A DNA stretch of 64,000 bases, taken from NCBI GenBank assembly GCA_963576475.1, contig OY754964.1:756001-820000 (forward strand), read 5' to 3'. Of this stretch, positions 1-11,300 are shown in pieces. A model generated the notes under the pieces. The model searched no databases. It was not told the DNA's origin and saw nothing but the letters and a program-made list of their open reading frames with translations. Both the position numbers and the translations under genes were made by a program. Source of the stretch: Molanna angustata (Eukaryota; Arthropoda; Insecta; Trichoptera; Molannidae). The stretch's first letter is position 1, and the number at the start of each line of letters is the position of its first letter.

Positions 1-838
1 TGAGTTAAGTATTGTTTCTAGTCTTTTTCGCCAGGTGGCGTACTAATCACCGCACGCTTTAATGTTTTATTTCATTTTATACTACAAATAACTATGCATA
101 ATAATTATAATCATGATTTATTTTTGTTGTTAAAATAAAAGACTTGATATAGAAGTGGTTCATGTATTTAATATTTATTTTCTTTTTTACATAATTATAA
201 TGTATTGCCTGACAACAAACGAAATAAACTGTCAGCCATAATGAAACGTCAGGCACGCAACTTTATTTTTGCGATGTTTTTTCATCCCACTTTTTAAATT
301 GATCCATCCTGTTTCTATGTATTCTTAAATTTTCTACATAAGACACTATTTTACCATTATCACTTAGTTCCATATCCATCTGTAAAATGTACATACATTT
401 TGCATTGAAGTACTACGTACGTAGTACATATTTAATGACATTTTTTCACTACAATGTTTGATTTTAACATAGAATTATAATATATTATAATTCTATGGAT
501 TTTAATTAAAAAAAACATCGATCGGTATAAAAAATTGAAAAAGTAACATGCTGTGTAATGAAACAAATAAAATTATGTGTTGTTATAATAATAAAATAAT
601 ATTTAGTCACAGCTTCGCGTCACGTATCATTTAAGGTTATTACAATTTTGACAGATGCATTATAGACAATAACCACAGAAAAACGTAAAATATATCTATA
701 GTTGAAGATTACGTAACTGACGTTTCATTTTGCACTGAAATACGCGAATGAAATTTAATCTTCCCTAAACTTTTGACTTGGATTACCAAATCCAACGATT
801 TAAGGGCCAACTGATATCTCGGGCCTATGTGGGTGAGC
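1..838. other. AT-rich DNA without a recognised gene
   Basis: No coding frame or named element is seen. It holds one perfect 18-bp palindrome at 410-427 (GTACTACGT and its complement), and a similar TACGTACGTA core recurs at 3830-3843. Confidence 0.6.
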
Positions 839-1117
839 TTATGTTTGGAGAAGTGGCGATACCTTTGGTATCTGGATGTTAACAATGTTGCCTTTTTTAT
901 TTTTATTAATTTCTAACATTTCTAGAGCGTCATGTTTCCATCCTTTATATTCTGAATGCAAAACCTCTACATTTCCCAAACCAAACCACACATGTGACAA
1001 CGTTGTAAATGCTGAGTAAAGTTGAATGTTGCTAATTTTTGTTTTCGTTTCGTTTGGACCTTGAAAATGCCAAGTCACCTTGGCGAAAACGTTCGGTCGT
1101 GGAAAAAAAAAAGTTAT
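839..1117 (-). CDS. Unrecognised coding-like open frame, no ATG (possible terminal exon or gene fragment)
   Basis: The frame is open from 1117 to TAA at 841-839. It reads from PRPNVFAKVTWHFQGPNETK through VWFGLGNVEVLHSEYKGWKH to IPKVSPLLQT. The composition (Trp, Gly, mixed hydrophobics) looks like real protein rather than translated AT-rich noise. There is no ATG, and no convincing AG acceptor other than a T-run just upstream. I do not recognise the family. It could be a last exon, a gene fragment or a decayed transposon piece. Confidence 0.3.
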   Translation of the reverse strand: MTFFFPRPNVFAKVTWHFQGPNETKTKISNIQLYSAFTTLSHVWFGLGNVEVLHSEYKGWKHDALEMLEINKNKKGNIVNIQIPKVSPLLQT

Positions 1118-1276
1118 TTATTTATTCATTTAAAATGGATTTCCACTCTGTAAACACGAAAACTCTAGAATCATTAAATTAATTTTAAATTAAAAAGTCT
1201 TATTATAATGAACAAAAACGAATGGGTTGTGGCCAACGCTCAACTCCCCACTACCAATTCACTCCACACATTATTC

Positions 1277-1400
1277 AAATATTTTTTTTTTTAATGAATA
1301 CGTCCTTGTTAAACAAGTACATTTACATCTTCCTACGTTCACTAAAATAAGCATACAAATGCTTGTGCTATAAGTGAACGATATTGTATGTAAAATCATT
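1277..1400 (-). repeat. SINE-like repeat body, headless copy
   Basis: The complement of this stretch (TTCACTTATAGCACAAGC... GTACTTGTTTAACAAGGA) matches the body downstream of the tRNA-like head at 38590-38715. Here the tRNA-like head is missing. Copies on both strands show it is a dispersed family. Confidence 0.65.
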
Positions 1401-1561
1401 TTTATGAAATGAGTTTTGCTAAATTATTTTTGATTTTAATATTTCGTTGATAATTCTTAATGCAATTTTATGAAAGCGATGTGCCTTTTTACCAATTAGA
1501 AAAATTACAATTTTACTTAGCTTGGGGTCCATTTGAAATATATTTTTTTAACAAGCTTTTT

Positions 1562-1769
1562 AACATCTCATTAGAGACGAAGTTGGGATATTATTTATTT
1601 ATTTATTATAATTTACAAAATCATTTTTTTACATATTATTATATCCTCTTCACTATTATAGAAGAACCACGAACCTAAGGCACCTACAGGGCTTACGACC
1701 TGTTATGCCTGTAGGTGCCTTGAGTTCCTGGTTCTTCTATAATATCCCAACATTGTCTCTATTGAGATG
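1562..1769. mobile_element. MITE-like TIR element, short copy of the 55308-55910 family
   Basis: The ends are near-complementary: ACATCTCATTAGAGACGA on the left and the complement of TGTCTCTATTGAGATGT on the right. The centre, GGCACCTACAGGGCTTACGA, is the same sequence found in both long TIRs of 55308-55910. A T-rich insertion of about 60 nt (1591-1655) interrupts the left arm. Confidence 0.7.
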
Positions 1770-1847
1770 TGATAAAGTCAATTAAAATATTATTTGACTC
1801 CCGAAAAAAATCCAATGCGTGCGTATATGCAATTAAAAAAATACTCG

Positions 1848-2150
1848 ATATTTTTTTAGTTAAAAAAAGTAGAAGCACTATTCAAATATCCTTGAAAATC
1901 TAATATAAATTTGCAAAATTTGAAATGATTTATTTAGTCTATAATCGATTAAGTATAATAAACGTGCTGTAGATAGCATACAGCACATAGTAAACAGCAC
2001 CTACACACATACAGATATAGTGTGATGAAACTTTCAGAATACAATTTCAGCATGACACTAGTTGAAAATTTGCAATAAAAAATAGCCTTAAAAATTGCGA
2101 ATTCAAAACTCCCTACAATATCCCCTTGGTTTAGTGATGAGTAAAAAGAA
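1848..2150. repeat. Dispersed repeat shared, inverted, with 60320-60600
   Basis: The two stretches share AGAAGCACTATTCA, ATATCCTT, TGTGATGAAACTTTCA, AGCATGA and GCGAATTCA in the same order on opposite strands. Divergence is high, suggesting an old family. No coding capacity or TIR is visible. Confidence 0.6.
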
Positions 2151-3227
2151 TAATTGGTCGACTTAAAAAATATTTTTAAGACTGAAAAAAGTAAAAAAAA
2201 TAAAAACGATCGTCCAAAAATTGTAAACATGACAACGACCTATGAGACGAAACTTGTTCTGAAAATTGTGCACATAGGAAAGGAGATTGGATTTTTTATT
2301 TCCTCTTCCCCACTCAGAGATTAGACTTAAGACGGTATAAATACTTTCTCCAAGTTTTCAATGAAATATTTTAATACAACGACACACTACTACATATTAT
2401 AATAATATTGAATTGCTTCATTTCGCTAAAGTTATTTTAAAATAAACTTCAAAATTTTGAAATGAATCTTTTGATTTATTTAGGCGGTGAGTAAAATAAT
2501 GTTTTAAGTCTATCTTTATATTTATATTAAAATCTATCTAAATATAATGCGTAAATGCGATGAATAAATCCCATACTTTTATTTATCAGAATATACAGTT
2601 TCAGGATGTCACTAAAGCCTTTGAACGAACCTTACAGTATTTTTTTTAAACTGAATTGAATATACTCCTTCGTTTACTAGTGATTTGATTTACGCAAAGG
2701 GTCATTCCCATGTGACCAACTCACGATTAAGGAACGTCTTTCGGTAAGTCCCTCTAAAAACACAAAAGCTGACACATTTAAGAATCAAGCCTGTATTTTT
2801 GGAACAAATAAAAAATTACAGACCATGGTAACGAATCATTCATGAAATTTAGCCGTGCATCAATCAACTTGTGGTTTTAACTTAAATCCTGACCTATGCA
2901 GACTTAATTGCAAGACATTAAAGTGTTGTTAGCTTAAAGTACCTTTAGGAAGCAATTCTGTCCTCTAAATATTTAATGCTTATTCTTGCATATTGTAAAA
3001 GGTAAATACATAAAATTATCGTCCGAAAATAATAAATTTCAATTTCTAATCAACTGCATATCAAACTATTTATTCCCCGTAGTTATTGTGTATTGTGTAT
3101 GCTGGCATTGTATGAAACGAATTATTTTGATATAAGTTATCTACTTTACAGACAACTATAGTGAACATAAATACAAATCAAAATTATATTGTCAATCACA
3201 AAATAATTACTTTAATGTATACAGACA
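2151..3227. other. AT-rich DNA without a recognised gene
   Basis: No coding frame, RNA gene or named repeat is seen in this stretch. Confidence 0.6.
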
Positions 3228-3280
3228 GTTATAACCAAAGACCTTATATACTACATTATTATAAGGTCTTTGGTTATAAC
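3228..3280. repeat. Perfect 21-bp inverted repeat with 11-nt loop
   Basis: The left arm GTTATAACCAAAGACCTTAT(A) at 3228-3248 is perfectly complementary to 3260-3280, with a loop of 11 nt. It could be the core of a foldback element. A microRNA precursor is less likely because the stem has no bulge and is short. Confidence 0.75.
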
Positions 3281-4488
3281 GAATTACTGATCCGCTCGTA
3301 AGGGTACGAAAAGTTTGAAAGGAGTGGACTTACTGTGCCAGCTGTCTTCTTACTTCACTCTATCGCGTAGTTCTTTTTTCTTCTCGTCACTGGTTCAAAA
3401 TTTGTTCACTACACTTATATGTAATATTAACTTGCGAATTCCGCGAAATTAATTAAAAAATGTTTTGTGCGCACGGCACCGAATTAGTATGCAAAAGTTT
3501 TGTACAATAGATGCACACGGTGCGAGTATGGTGACTGATGAAGGTAGCCTACTCGAGCGCGGACAGAGGCGAGATTATTACCACGTTCAAGGTATGGATA
3601 TAGGTATGAAGGGGTTTTGGTATGTCAGGAAGATGAGGATATGTATTAAAATGGAATGTATCTTTCATCTGCGCCTACATAAATAATGATAGCAATTTTC
3701 AGCGTTCTTTTTTTTTAATTTAAGATTTTGTATTTGACTATATTTATACCAATTTTGAGTGTTCTAGTTTTTTTTGTTTTTGGCAAACTATCGATAAGAT
3801 ACCTATGTAGTATTAACATTGATTTATTTGTACGTACGTAGTACAAATAATTCAATGAGTATTAATTAAATTATCAATTCGCAAAATGGAAAGAAACTCA
3901 ACGAAAAATCTAATATAAAATTATTTCAAATATATTAAATTGTTGCAGAATTTTCATTAACGTATAAAAATGATGTTGATGAAATATGCACAGTTAAATA
4001 AAATTAATTAATCCCAGCTGAGTCAACCCAAATGTATTTAATTATGATTATTTGCTCCAGGAAACTTTTGTTTTTATCTTAATTAAGCAGAGAATAGTAT
4101 GAATGTAAACCACAATTTCTACTTTTTCATTTCTTTGTTTAGTTTGGCTTTTTTTCATTCACATACGTTAGGGAATATTATATACAAGGATGAATTTATT
4201 GTAGGCATTCGTACATTGTTGAAACATATATTACGTGCTGTGTAAATTAAATATTAATATTGTACGGTGCTTTACTTTTAGAAAATTTCACACAATTCAC
4301 TTATTCTCAAGTACACCTTTCAACGTAAAAAATGAATTATTATTAAAAAGTAAATGTTTAATGTTTCCGTTTGTTAAATTGACTTGATTAAAACAAATAC
4401 TTATTATTGTACAAAGAAATAATCAAGTCTAATTTGCATTAAGTTTTATATTTGCAGGGAAATTTTCAAATTATTTTCGTGTTTATTA
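3281..4488. other. AT-rich DNA without a recognised gene
   Basis: A 73-codon frame at 3465-3686 has no recognisable homology, and nothing else is seen. Some text near 3700-3790 resembles the interior of the Helitron family that follows. Confidence 0.5.
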
Positions 4489-5285
4489 CTAGTGGAATAT
4501 AACACATGAGATCCAACTGTCGATGACGATAGTATGTATAATTGAATAAAAATCTACCAAACTATAAACACTTAAACACAAATTAATAAATTTTTAAAGA
4601 TATTTTGTTTTCTATATAAAACATGTACTTACATAGATATGTATGCCAGGATAGGATAGTATGAAGGTAAGTCTGATTTTCCTACCCAGAATATGAAAAC
4701 AGCATGATGTATGTTCGTAGATTATGTAGGTATCAAACTATTGAGTAGAGATATTTGTGGCGGTATGTAACGATGTCTTCACTAAATTCAATTTTTATAA
4801 AAATTGTTAAAAAAATTCGAGATGTACGTACTAATATAATGTTCATATTTTTATTTGAATTATCTAGTTGGAGTGTTTCGGCTTTTATCGATATTTTCAA
4901 AAACTTTGGAAATATAGACAGATAAACACATAAATTTATCATAGAAAAAATATTTTTCATAAAAAAATGTTTTAGAAACTCTGGACATTTTTTAAAAAAA
5001 AATGAGATTTTGTATTTGTTTATATTTATACCAGTTTTCAGCTTTCTAGCTTTTATGGTTTTTGAGATATATGGAAAAAGAAAGTAAAAATTCAATAGTT
5101 GATAACCCCTTACCTCCATACCATCTTATCCTGACATACATACATATCTAGTTGTTTTATATAGAAAACAACATATATTAAAAGGTTTATAATTTTTTGT
5201 TTAAGTGTTTATAGTTTGGTACGTATTCTTCAAGTATACATTCAATACCATCGACAGTTGGATCTCATGTGTTACATGCAACTAG
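4489..5285. mobile_element. Rearranged non-autonomous Helitron with two inverted 3' ends
   Basis: Both borders are the 3' terminus of the Helitron family seen intact at 5321-6375. The right border reads CATGTGTTACATGCAACTAG; the left is a divergent inverted copy. From 4489 to about 5107 the body is in minus orientation; then about 180 nt of plus-oriented 3' end follows. No 5' TC terminus is present, so this is a tail-to-tail chimera of two copies or a rearranged one. Confidence 0.65.
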
Positions 5286-5320
5286 TAACATAATGTTTGT
5301 TTAAATGTGCCTAATTATAA

Positions 5321-6375
5321 TCCAACTGTCGATTTGTTCAGGAGAACTTTGTTCTCTTAACATATCGACAATGTATCAAGCCAGAATACGCGAGAATTGT
5401 ATGGAGAGGTCTACTTTTTTCACGGCTTTTCCAACTTTGAAGTCAAAAAACACCAACTTAGAGGCTTCGCAGCATATATGTTCCATACACGGATTTACTC
5501 AGAATTGGGAGTAGAACATTTCGTGTGTCTGTGTGTGTGTGTGTCTGTGTGTGTGTCTGTGTGTGTGTCTGTGTGTGTGTGTGTGTCTGTGTGTGTGTCT
5601 GTGTGTCCGTCCCCCCCTTATAACTTTTGATCCGCTCAATTTACAGAGCCTAAAATTTCAGAATATATAAACAGTTACAGGCCTACAAAACTTTTATACT
5701 CGGAATTTTGAATTTTTGTTTCAGTCAGGGGTTATCAACTTTTGAATTTTTATTTTATTTTTCCATATATCTCAGAAACCATAAACGGTAGAACGCTGAA
5801 AATTGGTACAAACATAGACAAACACAAAATCTCAAATTAGTTTTTTCAAAAAAATTCCAGGGTTTCTCAAACATTTTTTATTAAGAAAAATATTTTTTTT
5901 ATGATAAATTTATGAGTTTAACTGCCTATATTTCCATAACTTTTACAATTATCGAAAAAAGCCGAAACACCCCAACTAGATAATTTAATTTTCTATAAAA
6001 AATATCAGCAATGTAGTAGAAGATCTCAATTTTTTTTTAACATTTTTTTAAAAATTGAATTTAGTGACGACATCGCTTCATACATTTTGTATGGCAGTCG
6101 CCTATACACAATATGTAAGAAGACTTAATAGTTTGATACTTCGACTCCAAACATACATACATACCATCATGCTATTTGCATATTCTGGGTAGGAAAAAGG
6201 ATCTTCCTCCATACTATCCTATCTTGACATACATACCTACATATGTTGTATAGAAAACAAAATATCTGAAAATATTCAATAATTTGTATCTATGGGTTTA
6301 TAGTTTGGTACATATTCTTCAACTATACATACTATCGCTATCGACAGTTGGATCTCATGTGTTACATGCAACTAG
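5321..6375 (+). mobile_element. Non-autonomous Helitron, full-length copy
   Basis: It starts 5'-TCCAACTGTCGATTTG and ends with a hairpin (CATGT-GTT-ACATG, 6356-6368) followed by CAA and CTAG (6372-6375). It is flanked by A on the left and T on the right with no target duplication, as is standard for Helitrons. The start TCCAACTGTCGA recurs inverted at 6341-6352 as a subterminal repeat. A GT/CTGT microsatellite lies inside. There is no Rep/helicase coding, so movement would depend on an autonomous relative. Confidence 0.82.
5524..5613 (+). repeat. (GT)n/(CTGT)n microsatellite within the Helitron
   Basis: GTGTGTCTGTGTGT-type repeats run for about 90 nt. The inverted Helitron copy has the complementary CA tract at 33768-33836, so the tract is part of the element. 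Confidence 0.9.
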
Positions 6376-6689
6376 TAATATTATAATGTTTGTTCAAGGG
6401 TAATACTAACCAAAAGTAGCAATGACCTATGCCAAATAAAGATTAGCCCACCTATAATGGATACAATACAACTTGTATAAGTAAGCATCAGCCCATACTC
6501 TTTTGACTATCTGAGTTCAACATACCAGGAACAATTCCGGAGTCCTTTGCACTCTGACCAGCTAAACGCCATAATACCTGAGGACAGGTTACATTGAAAC
6601 CCAAGCAAAGCATCAACCAAGACAGGCTAGAACAATGGCAACGGTGAAATAAAGCCTTTTAAAAAGTAGAAAGAAGAAGAAGAAAGAGT
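6376..6689. other. Short unassigned stretch with an (AAG)n tract
   Basis: A GAAGAAGAAG tract at about 6665-6684 resembles the tail of the RTE-like element ending at 42815, so part may be a decayed LINE end. No gene is seen. Confidence 0.4.
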
Positions 6690-7011
6690 GATATATCTGT
6701 AATTAGTATGGCAAATAGGAAGATGAAATAAATTTTTCGAACGGGTGTGCCTGTTTGGTACATGGAGTGATATAGTGCTTAGTAAATCGGGGGAGTCAAT
6801 AAGGTTGTTGCATATTTTATACAGTAACAGTTGATCGAATAAGGTCCTTCTGTCTTGCAATGTGTTTAATTTGAAGAATTCTGTAGATAATTTATAATTA
6901 GTATGTTCTATGAATAGTCGTCTCTCTAAATATTTAAAAAAAGTTTTCTGGATGTTTTCAATACGGTTGCTGTGGATTTTATAGTGCGGGTTCCAAATTG
7001 GTGTAAGTACA
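6690..7011 (-). pseudogene. CR1/jockey-type LINE reverse transcriptase, C-terminal part (split from 12382-13330)
   Basis: The minus strand encodes NPHYKIHSNRIENIQKTFFK (about 6901-6990) and, in another frame, RRTLFDQLLLYKICNNLIDS followed by HVPNRHTRSKNLF. Both are typical of the extreme C-terminus of arthropod CR1/jockey-superfamily LINEs. The upstream part of the same protein resumes at 12382 beyond the inserted elements. The sequence joining them, roughly 60-70 codons by comparison with related proteins, is absent. Confidence 0.75.
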
Positions 7012-7847
7012 AAATTCTAGATGAGGGCGAATCAGAAAGCGTGGAAGAGTTACAGTATCTAGTAAGCATGGTATATGAAGGATGCATAGAGTACGGACTG
7101 AGGATGAATGCTAGCAAATCAAAGGTAATGGTCTTTGAAAAGTGTGAAAGCAGAACATCGTGTCAAATAAAAGTAGAGAATGAATGGCTTGAACAAGTCG
7201 ACGAATATGTTTATCTGGGAAGCATGTTCCAACGGAATGGACGGCCTGATAAGGATATTGAAAGAAGAGTTATGGCAGGAAACAGAGTGAATGGAGCACT
7301 TAAACCAGTTATGAATGATCGTAACGTATCAAAGGAAGCTAAAGTTGCCATTCATAACGCAATTGTAGTGTCAACCTTGATGTATGCAAGTGAAACCTGG
7401 ACATGGCAGAAGTCGCATGAAAGTAGAATAAATGCAGTGGAAATGAGATCGTTAAGAAGAATTTGTAATAGAACGATGTATGATAGAGTTAGAAATGAGG
7501 TCACTAAGAAAGAATGTAAGATGAAGAAAGATGTAGTAACTAGAATGAAAGTTAACACACTTAGATGGTTTGGTCACGTGGAAAGAATGAATGAAGAACG
7601 CTTGACGAAAAAAATATATAAGGCTGACAGGAATGGAAAAAGAGGTCGGGGGCGCCCAAGAAAAGGATGGCACGACCATGTGAATGATATTCTGAAAGAA
7701 GGAAATGTTAGAAGTCTGAACAATAGAAGAACATGCATGAGACGTAGCATGAATGTTGACGAGGCGGTGAATGTATGTCAAGATAGAATAGTGTGGCGTT
7801 CTGTTCTCTCTGCCTACCCCGCGAGGGACATGGCGTGATGGTATGTA
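7012..7847 (+). pseudogene. RTE-like LINE (family A), 5'-truncated, reverse transcriptase C-terminus
   Basis: The open frame to TGA at 7838 encodes the C-terminal part of an endonuclease/[89 protein letters not shown] and a [15 protein letters not shown] end. The catalytic YADD region is lost to truncation. The 3' end is GGCGTGATG plus an ATGT tail that continues at 12362 beyond the gypsy insertion. Six further copies lie in this window. The clade is not certain. Confidence 0.85.
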
Positions 7848-8045
7848 TGTGGGGATCGGAGTGGACCGGCGTGACAGTGCCGGAAGTGCTCGAGCCACGG
7901 AAGCGGGTAGCGGAAGCGAGAGCGAGTCAGTCGACAAGCTAGACGAGCTGGACCCGGACGCCATAAGACGCATCATTTTGTAGATGATTATAGATTTGTT
8001 CCCGAGTCGTTTGTTTCATTCATTATTCACCATCCTAATCCCACA
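7848..8045 (+). repeat. 5' LTR of the gypsy element
   Basis: This 198-bp copy is identical by eye to 12164-12361. It is short for a gypsy LTR and contains the codons for the last 44 residues of the polyprotein, because the pol frame runs into the LTR. No clear TATA box or AATAAA is visible. Confidence 0.95.
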
Positions 8046-8050
8046 CACTT

Positions 8051-8068
8051 TGGGGGCTCGTCCGGGAT
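8051..8068 (+). other. Primer binding site complementary to tRNA-Pro
   Basis: TGGGGGCTCGTCCGGGAT lies 5 nt after the LTR. It is the 18-nt complement of the tRNA-Pro 3' end including CCA, the same primer sequence used by murine leukaemia virus. In the element it would prime minus-strand cDNA. Confidence 0.9.
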
Positions 8069-8342
8069 ATGGAAAGTGAATGAATCGTGAATGACCGAAT
8101 TTTGACATTTATGAATCGAGGTTATGAGTTAACTGTAACGGCGTGTTTTGTGCGATCCTTGTGTACAGTTGTACATAATAACAGTTGAAAATCAATTTGT
8201 GTTAATAGACAGAGACTAATAATTTCAGTTTAATCACGTTATTAAAAAGATACTGAACATTTTTTTTTCATTCGTGCAGACTGACTTTTGTTTTGTGTAT
8301 AATATATCGCGGCTTAGCCGCCATATTGTGACGTGTTATAAA

Positions 8343-11300
8343 ATGCCGAAAGCTACGAGCAAAAGTGTTTCCGAGGACGCTGGAAGTGACAATGACGGAG
8401 TAAAGTTCTCCTTTAAGGACCTCCAAGATTCACTAGAAATTTTCACGGGCGACGATGGCACGCCGATTTCAAGGTGGATCGATGATTTTGAAGAGATGGC
8501 ATCACTTGCGATGTGGCACGATGTTGAGAAACTAATTTACGGGAAGCGATTAATTAAAGGAACGGCACAGCTTTTTCTTAAAGCCGAAGGCAAAATAAGC
8601 ACATGGACCGCCCTTAAAACAGCATTACTCGGAGAATTTTCCGAAAAAACGAGCGCAGCAAGCATCCACAAGAAGCTCGCCATGACGAAAATGTCAAAGG
8701 AGGACACTTGCATTCAATATTTTCTCAGGATGAAGGGAATAGGGACGAATGGTGGAGTAGACGACGCCTCTCTCATGGAGTATATTATAGACGGAATCCA
8801 AGACGCGGAAGCCAACAAAGTTATTTTATATGGGGCCCAAACTATGTCCGAATTCCGGAAGAAGTTGGAGGTTTATGGCACCATTAGAACCAAGATGGCC
8901 GCCAAGGTAGAAGATGTAGATGGAGGATGGAGGCGAAGGAATATCCGAAGCGACACCCGGTGCTATAATTGCGGAGGAACGGGCCATGAGTCCAAGAACT
9001 GTAAATTCAGAGAGAAGGGGACAAGGTGCTTTTCGTGCAATGATTTTGGGCATATTGCTGCCAGGTGTCCGAATGCAAATCCTGGTGGTTCAGGGGAGAA
9101 GAAGACACTCACGGCGTCCGCACAATCTGGAGACGCCACTCATAGAACAGTGAAGGTTGGCGAAAAAGATGTCAGGGCTCTAGTCGACACAGGGAGTGAT
9201 CTGAATCTGATCACCGTGTCCCAGGCACTGCGAATGAAGGTCATAGATGTGGAAGACACCAGCGTACAGATAACCGGACTAGCTGGTAAAATGGTGTCTA
9301 CCATAGGTAGATTTAATACCACAATGTATGTAGACGGATGCCAGTTTCGTACTTCCTTCCACATCGTTGAGGACAATGTAATACCAGTTACTGCCATCAT
9401 TGGCAAGGAGATTCTCTCAAGTGTGACGATGGTGGTGAGCCAGGAAGGAGTGTCATTTTCCAAAAAAGAGTGTGCTACAAACCCTTTGGACCCCTTTATA
9501 GGGTTATTGGAAGTTGACGAAGGTATTGATGTAGGAATTGAAAGACACAAGAAACAAATAGAGAAGATGATTAAAGATTATTCAAAGGACGCAACAACCA
9601 AAAGGAACTCGAGCGTGACTATGAAGATTGTGCTCAGTGATGACACCCCTGTTTACCAACCACCGAGAAGACTATCACCCAAGGAGTCCGCATTCGTAAG
9701 CAACCAGATTGCTGAATGGCTCAGAGATGGAGTGATTAAGCAAAGCACGTCAGATTTCGCAAGCCCAGTTGTGCTATCTAAGAAGAAGGATGGATCGTAC
9801 AGACTCTGCATAGATTACAGGAGACTAAATAAGAATATAGTGAAGGAGAGATACCCACTCCCCCTGATTGACGACCAGCTGGATAGACTACGGAACTCTA
9901 CTATTTTTTCAACACTCGATTTGAAGAATGGATTCTTCCATGTGCCTATTCATGAAGACTCTCAAAGGTACACTGCTTTCATTGTTCCGAACGGCCAGTA
10001 TGAATTCACTAAGACACCGTTTGGATTGTGCAACTCGCCATCGGTATTCCAGAGGTACATAAATACTATCTTCAGAGATATGACACTAAGTGGTACAGTG
10101 CTAATCTATTTGGATGACCTGATCATTCCAGGCAAGGACGAAGAAGATGGTTTAAAGAAGCTAGAGTGTGTCATAAGGCGGGCCCGAGAGTATGGGCTGC
10201 AAATTAATTTGAAAAAGTGTCACTTCTTGATGAAGTCTGTGGAGTATTTGGGTCATGAAATAAAGCATAACGAAGTACGGCCCAGCAGCACAAAAGTTAA
10301 AGCCGTTATGGGCTACCCATGTCCCAAAACCACTAAAGATGTCCAGTCATATCTGGGATTGACTGGCTATTTCCGTAAATTCATAAAAGATTATTCCGTT
10401 ATAGCTCGTCCACTGACTAAGTTATTAAAGAAGGATGCCAAATTCACATTTAGCCATAGCGAAAAGGAGGCATTTGAGGCCTTGAAAATAACTCTGACGA
10501 CTGACCCTGTTCTGAAAATATATGATCCGACGTTATGGACAGAATTGCACACTGACGCAAGTCAAGATGGTTATGGCGCAGTGCTGCTGCAAGAAGATCC
10601 GACAGATAAGAAATTACACCCAGTATATTATATGAGTCGGAGGACAACGGCACCAGAAAAGAACTATCCTAGTTATGAACTTGAGGTATTAGCAGTCGTG
10701 ACCTCTCTAAAGAAGTTCCGCGTATACCTTATGGGTCTTAAGTTCAAACTAGTCACAGACTGCAGGGCTTTCACGCTAACCCTGAAGAAAAAAGACCTTG
10801 CTCCTCGAGTCGCGAGATGGGCCTTAATGCTGGAGGATTTTGATTACGTTGTGGAACATCGTTCGGGAGATAGGATGAAACACGTTGACACGTTAAGCAG
10901 GTACCCAGTTTCATTGATAGTGGATGGCCTAACTGAAAGGATTAAGCGTACACAAGAAGAAGACGACACCTGCAATCTAATATGTAAAGTTCTCAAAGAC
11001 GGTCCATATCAGAATTATGTTGTGGAAAATGGAATACTTTATAAAGACGAGGAAGGTTATAGATTGGTGGTAGCGCCTAAGAGCATGCAGACGGAGATTA
11101 TCCGGAGGTCACATGACAGAGGGCATTTCGGAGCTGCAAAGACAGAAGAGCTCATTAAGCGGGAGTTCTTTATACCAAAGGCTAAAAAGAAGATAGAGCG
11201 AATTGTTTCAAATTGCATAGAGTGCATACTAGCTAACCGCAAGAAAGGCAGGCAAGAGGGTTTACTAAACCCAATTGAAAAGGGCAGTACACCGCTGGAT

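Noticed and set aside
7452..7976. 174-codon Ser/His-rich minus frame
   Set aside because: It is antisense to the RTE-like RT and runs across the LTR border, so it cannot be one gene.
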